Source: CAYSCW01 sp964429795
GTDB taxonomy: Bacteria; Acidobacteriota; Aminicenantia; Aminicenantales; Aminicenantaceae
Assembly (NCBI GenBank): GCA_964429795.1
Contig: CAYSCW010000026.1
Span: forward strand, 1-44,820
DNA: 44,820 nt
Direction of reading: 5' to 3'
Below, piece by piece: positions 42,204-44,820 of the stretch. The notes beneath the pieces are model-generated. The model saw only the letters and a program-made list of their open reading frames with translations. It ran no database searches and was not told where the DNA came from. Each line of letters begins with the position of its first letter. Positions within the stretch are counted from its first letter, which is position 1. The position numbers and the translations under genes are program-made.

Positions 42204-43127
42204 TTAGACTTCAATAACTTTTGCAGCTCCACCATCAACAGATTTGTCAGGGTAGAGTTTCTTGATCTCAGATTTGTATTGGGTGCAATGGCAGGGGCAA
42301 ATCATTTCTAAATCTTTAACCAAATCAAATTCACGAAATCCATGCATTCCACCGATAAGAGCATAACTCCTTCCAAACTGAAATGCTGCCTTGAGGATAT
42401 TACCAACTCCAGGATGAGAACACCCCACTATGAGCACTGTCCCTCTTTCTGTTTTAACAGCCAAAGATTGTTCTATTTGCTGAAGTTCTCCAGTGGAAAA
42501 AACATTGTCTTGGATCTCAATCGGTTTTGTGATAGGAATGACATCTATCTTTGGAAATTTTGAAGAACCAGGAACGTAGATATGTGCGTTCTTGTTCACT
42601 TTTAGAAAGTCCGATAGCCCGCCCACATGGTCCCAGTGGTCATGGGAGATAAATATTTTGTCGTGGGTATTAGCCTCTCCGTGTGGCATAGATTGGGAGA
42701 AGCTGAGGAGACCATCCGTGTGACCTTCTGAGCCTGTTAGCCTCCGGCCCAAGACATTGGATAGATCGCTACAGCGTTTGGCCATTGCTGGGGAGACATC
42801 ATATGGACTCTTGCACCACAACTGAGGCTTCTGGAAAAGGTGGGATACCTTTCGCGCTGAAAGCTGATAAGGGTTGGCATTTGCCAAGGGAATATGATCA
42901 CCATGGAAGTGGCTGATGACAATATCTGTGCAGCCCTTCAAAGCCTTCACAATTTCCCGACGCACCTTCTTCCCCACAGCGACTTGAAAAGGGTGAGGGA
43001 GTAGTTTGTGGCGTTGATAGCCCAAGGCCAATCCAGGATCTATGACTATTTTGCGGTCATGAGTTTCCACGACACAAGATAATCCGCGAACACCCAAAGA
43101 CTCCGACCCTAGTATTTTAATTTTCAT
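42204..43127 (-). CDS. chimeric protein: UPF0282 MBL N-part joined to C-half of another MBL hydrolase
   Basis: Residues 1-150 match archaeal-type UPF0282 (MKIKILGSESLGVRGLSCVV, LPHPFQVAVGKKVRREI) with a first metal motif HFHGDH (73-78). At about residue 155 the sequence changes to the C-terminal half of the dihydropterin-synthase-like MBL family, starting at its own HDHWDH (162-167) and including VGCSHPGVGNIL and GGMHGF. The chain thus has two HxHxDH motifs but lacks the end of the first domain and the start of the second. It looks like an in-frame deletion between adjacent genes; activity is doubtful. Confidence 0.75.
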   Translation of the reverse strand: MKIKILGSESLGVRGLSCVVETHDRKIVIDPGLALGYQRHKLLPHPFQVAVGKKVRREIVKALKGCTDIVISHFHGDHIPLANANPYQLSARKVSHLFQKPQLWCKSPYDVSPAMAKRCSDLSNVLGRRLTGSEGHTDGLLSFSQSMPHGEANTHDKIFISHDHWDHVGGLSDFLKVNKNAHIYVPGSSKFPKIDVIPITKPIEIQDNVFSTGELQQIEQSLAVKTERGTVLIVGCSHPGVGNILKAAFQFGRSYALIGGMHGFREFDLVKDLEMICPCHCTQYKSEIKKLYPDKSVDGGAAKVIEV

Positions 43128-43335
43128 GCTCTTCTTCATCGTTAGCTCGAACAACCAACATATTTATCATTTGAAATAATGAGTCTGGATTATCGGTTGA
43201 ACACACTCCAGATGCAGGATTTATTCAAACACCATATTTTGCATTCTGGCTAACAGAGAATTATATATCAAAAAGAAGCAGAATTTAAAAACAGAAATGG
43301 AGTAAAGAGTTATTCCAAATAAAATTGACTTTTTC

Positions 43336-43363
43336 CTGACGATGGATTGTCTTCTAATATAAT
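43336..43363 (+). promoter_or_regulatory. putative promoter of the NnrE/NnrD-like gene
   Basis: A perfect TATAAT (43358-43363) is preceded after 16 bases by CTGACG (43336-43341), four of six -35 bases. It lies 32 bases before the start codon, with AAGGAG in between. The gap 43155-43395 shows nothing else. Confidence 0.45.
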
Positions 43364-43395
43364 TTGAAATGTCGGAAGTTAAAAAGGAGTGAGAA

Positions 43396-44130
43396 ATGAA
43401 AATAAGCACTGTGGAGCAGATGAGAAATCTGGATAAAAGCGCTATAGAAAATTTTGGCATCACTCAAGAATTTCTCATGGAGAATGCCGGGGAGGCGGTA
43501 TACTTTGTCATACTACAGGAGTATGGAGTTAAAAATAAAAAGTTTGTCCTATTCTGTGGAATAGGGAACAACGGAGGGGATGGATTGGTAGTGGCAAGAA
43601 AGATCCATTCAACAGGCGGAGACGGGATTACGGCCATCTCTGTAGATATAAAATTGATCAAAGAGCGACAAAGCCCAACCATCCTAACTCCCCATCCGGG
43701 AGAAATGGCCAGAATAGCCCATGTAACCGTCAACGAAGTGTTGGAGAATAGAATTTCGTTAGTGCAGAAGGAGGCCAAAAGCCTCAACGCCTATATCGTA
43801 CTCAAAGGAGCTCATTCTTTGATCGGATACCCAGATGAGATGGTTTTCGTCAATGTGAGTGGCAATTCAGGAATGGCTACAGCAGGCTCGGGCGATGTTC
43901 TTACAGGTACCATCGCGGCTATGTATGGTCTGGGCCTGTGTTTGGAGGATGCAGTAAGAACGGGTGTTTTTCTGCATGGCTTTTCAGGAGACCTGGCAGC
44001 TGAGGAGAAAGGAGAAGACGGAATCACTGCCCAGGATATTCTGGATTATCTTCCATTTGCATTAAAGCGGTACAGAGATGAGTATGATGAAGTCGTGGCT
44101 CATTTTTACAAAAGCCTTTATGTTGTTTAG
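43396..44130 (+). CDS. NAD(P)HX epimerase/dehydratase with large internal deletion
   Basis: Residues 1-73 match the YjeF_N epimerase (NnrE), including ENAGEAV and the loop GIGNNGGDGLVVAR (55-68). The rest matches the ADP-dependent dehydratase (NnrD) from LTPHPGEMARI (97-107) and includes the NSGMATAGSGDVLTG active-site motif with the catalytic Asp near 167. The end of the epimerase and the first part of the dehydratase are missing. The usual bifunctional length is about 500 residues, against 244 here. The frame is uninterrupted, so a protein is made, but both activities are probably lost. Confidence 0.8.
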   Translation: MKISTVEQMRNLDKSAIENFGITQEFLMENAGEAVYFVILQEYGVKNKKFVLFCGIGNNGGDGLVVARKIHSTGGDGITAISVDIKLIKERQSPTILTPHPGEMARIAHVTVNEVLENRISLVQKEAKSLNAYIVLKGAHSLIGYPDEMVFVNVSGNSGMATAGSGDVLTGTIAAMYGLGLCLEDAVRTGVFLHGFSGDLAAEEKGEDGITAQDILDYLPFALKRYRDEYDEVVAHFYKSLYVV

Positions 44131-44137
44131 GTTGATC

Positions 44138-44820
44138 ATGAAAGCTTGTATTTTAGAAAAGCAGTCAAAAATAGAAGAAAGGCCATTAAGACTGGCGAAC
44201 GTTCCTTCACCTTGTCCAGCTAATGAGGAGATAAGAGTAAAAGTTCAAGCATGCGGAATATGCAGGACGGATATCCATATTGTTGAGGGAGATCTTCCCT
44301 TCAAGAAATCTCCTTTGGTTTTGGGACATGAAATAGTCGGAGTGGTCGATAAGACGGGAAAGGGAGTAAAAAACTTCAGACGCGGAGATCCAGTTGGCAT
44401 TTCCTGGCTTCACAGCACTTGCATGAAATGTAAATACTGTCTTAAAGGAAAGGATAATTACTGTCCGGATTTTCAATGCACGGGTTGGGATGTAGATGGT
44501 GGATTTGCAGAATACGTAACTAGCAAGGAAGATTTTGCTCTTTCCCTGAAAGGAATCAACATGGAGCCGGAAGATATGGCCCCGCTCATGTGTCCCGGTA
44601 TTGCAGGATACTGCGCTCTCAAACTGACGGAGGCAGAGAGAGGAGATAAGCTGGGACTGTTTGGTTTCGGTCCAACGGCTTATTATGTGTTAATGGCAGC
44701 AAATTATCTTGGCATCGAAGCTTATGTCAGTATAAGGTCTTCAATCCATAAAAAAGAGGCGAGAAGAAATCGAAAAATAAAAGAACCAGATTTCTTTCTT
44801 TTGTTTTTTCCTTTGTTCAT
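44138..44820 (+). CDS. zinc-dependent alcohol dehydrogenase, N-terminal part (runs off window)
   Basis: The ATG at 44138 opens an MDR-family dehydrogenase. Catalytic-zinc residues are in CGICRTDIH and GHEIVGVV, the structural-zinc lobe is CMKCKYCLKGKDNYC and the third catalytic ligand is in MCPGIAGYCAL. The NAD-binding Gly motif reads GLFGFGPTAYYV, where relatives have GFGASAHI. After about residue 205 (KKEARR) the sequence no longer resembles the family although the frame stays open, so the gene may be cut there. It follows the NnrE/NnrD-like gene by seven bases. Confidence 0.85.
   Translation, partial: MKACILEKQSKIEERPLRLANVPSPCPANEEIRVKVQACGICRTDIHIVEGDLPFKKSPLVLGHEIVGVVDKTGKGVKNFRRGDPVGISWLHSTCMKCKYCLKGKDNYCPDFQCTGWDVDGGFAEYVTSKEDFALSLKGINMEPEDMAPLMCPGIAGYCALKLTEAERGDKLGLFGFGPTAYYVLMAANYLGIEAYVSIRSSIHKKEARRNRKIKEPDFFLLFFPLF

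Noticed and set aside
43221..43463. Minus-strand hydrophobic frame before the NnrE/NnrD-like gene
   Set aside because: It overlaps the promoter and start of that gene and has no ribosome binding site; hydrophobicity follows from the AT-rich sequence.
1..44820. CRISPR arrays, rRNA and tRNA genes
   Set aside because: No regularly spaced direct repeats, cloverleaf-like segments or conserved rRNA stretches were noticed by eye; a covariance-model scan was not possible.

Overview
The window looks like chromosomal DNA of an uncultured, strictly anaerobic bacterium. That reading rests on heterodisulfide-reductase (Hdr) genes, many ferredoxin-type [4Fe-4S] proteins, MinD-like ATPases with built-in ferredoxins, NifX/NifU/Mrp-type Fe-S proteins and no respiratory oxygen genes. 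A remnant of a Ser/Thr kinase fused to TPR repeats, an S9 peptidase, a GH172 (DUF2961) protein and a CBM9/DUF5916-type remnant would fit Candidatus Aminicenantes or a related Acidobacteriota-like lineage. This placement is inference. No rRNA, tRNA or CRISPR array was seen. Base composition drops visibly in GC from about 14.5 kb onward.

Layout. 0-11.5 kb: housekeeping and accessory genes (nucleoside diphosphate kinase, QueG-like Fe-S protein, a large multi-PAS diguanylate cyclase, a secreted GyrI-like protein, DUF1847, a secreted S9 peptidase, a frameshifted GH172 gene, an NTF2-like protein). Two inverted-repeat elements lie between DUF1847 and the peptidase. 11.5-14.5 kb: a decayed stretch with kinase-TPR remnants, an asparaginase-type 3' remnant and an inserted RHH/RelE toxin-antitoxin pair. 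14.9-18.1 kb: a B12-binding radical SAM protein and an IS4-family insertion sequence.

18.2-40.1 kb: about 22 kb of almost unbroken minus-strand genes forming a redox/Fe-S island. In the direction of transcription it starts with a Fur-family regulator carrying its own Fur-box promoter. Three Gly/aromatic-rich DUF5320-like proteins, a NifX-like protein, Mrp, small Gly-rich and zinc-ribbon proteins and a CGGC protein follow. Next come FmdB, an MBL-fold hydrolase, two COG1149 ATPases, NifU and a ferredoxin, then methyltransferases, DUF1684, TrmO and an OYE-type flavoprotein. The far end holds a second FmdB, a thioredoxin-reductase-like flavoprotein without NADPH motifs, HdrA, a mini-thioredoxin, HdrC, HdrB, a three-fold thioredoxin protein and a single-chain fusion of the two COG1149 ATPases. 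I read it as an Fe-S/thiol redox system in which paired ferredoxin-bearing ATPases act on Hdr/thioredoxin electron carriers or on metallocofactors; this is a hypothesis.

40.4-44.8 kb: a DUF5916-like remnant, a TauE/SafE exporter, DUF523, a chimeric double-MBL protein, an internally deleted NAD(P)HX epimerase/dehydratase and the 5' part of a zinc alcohol dehydrogenase. A repeated theme is genes whose N- and C-terminal parts are joined with the middle missing (kinase-TPR, aminotransferase, MBL chimera, NnrE/NnrD, DUF5916), which suggests active genome erosion or assembly collapse.
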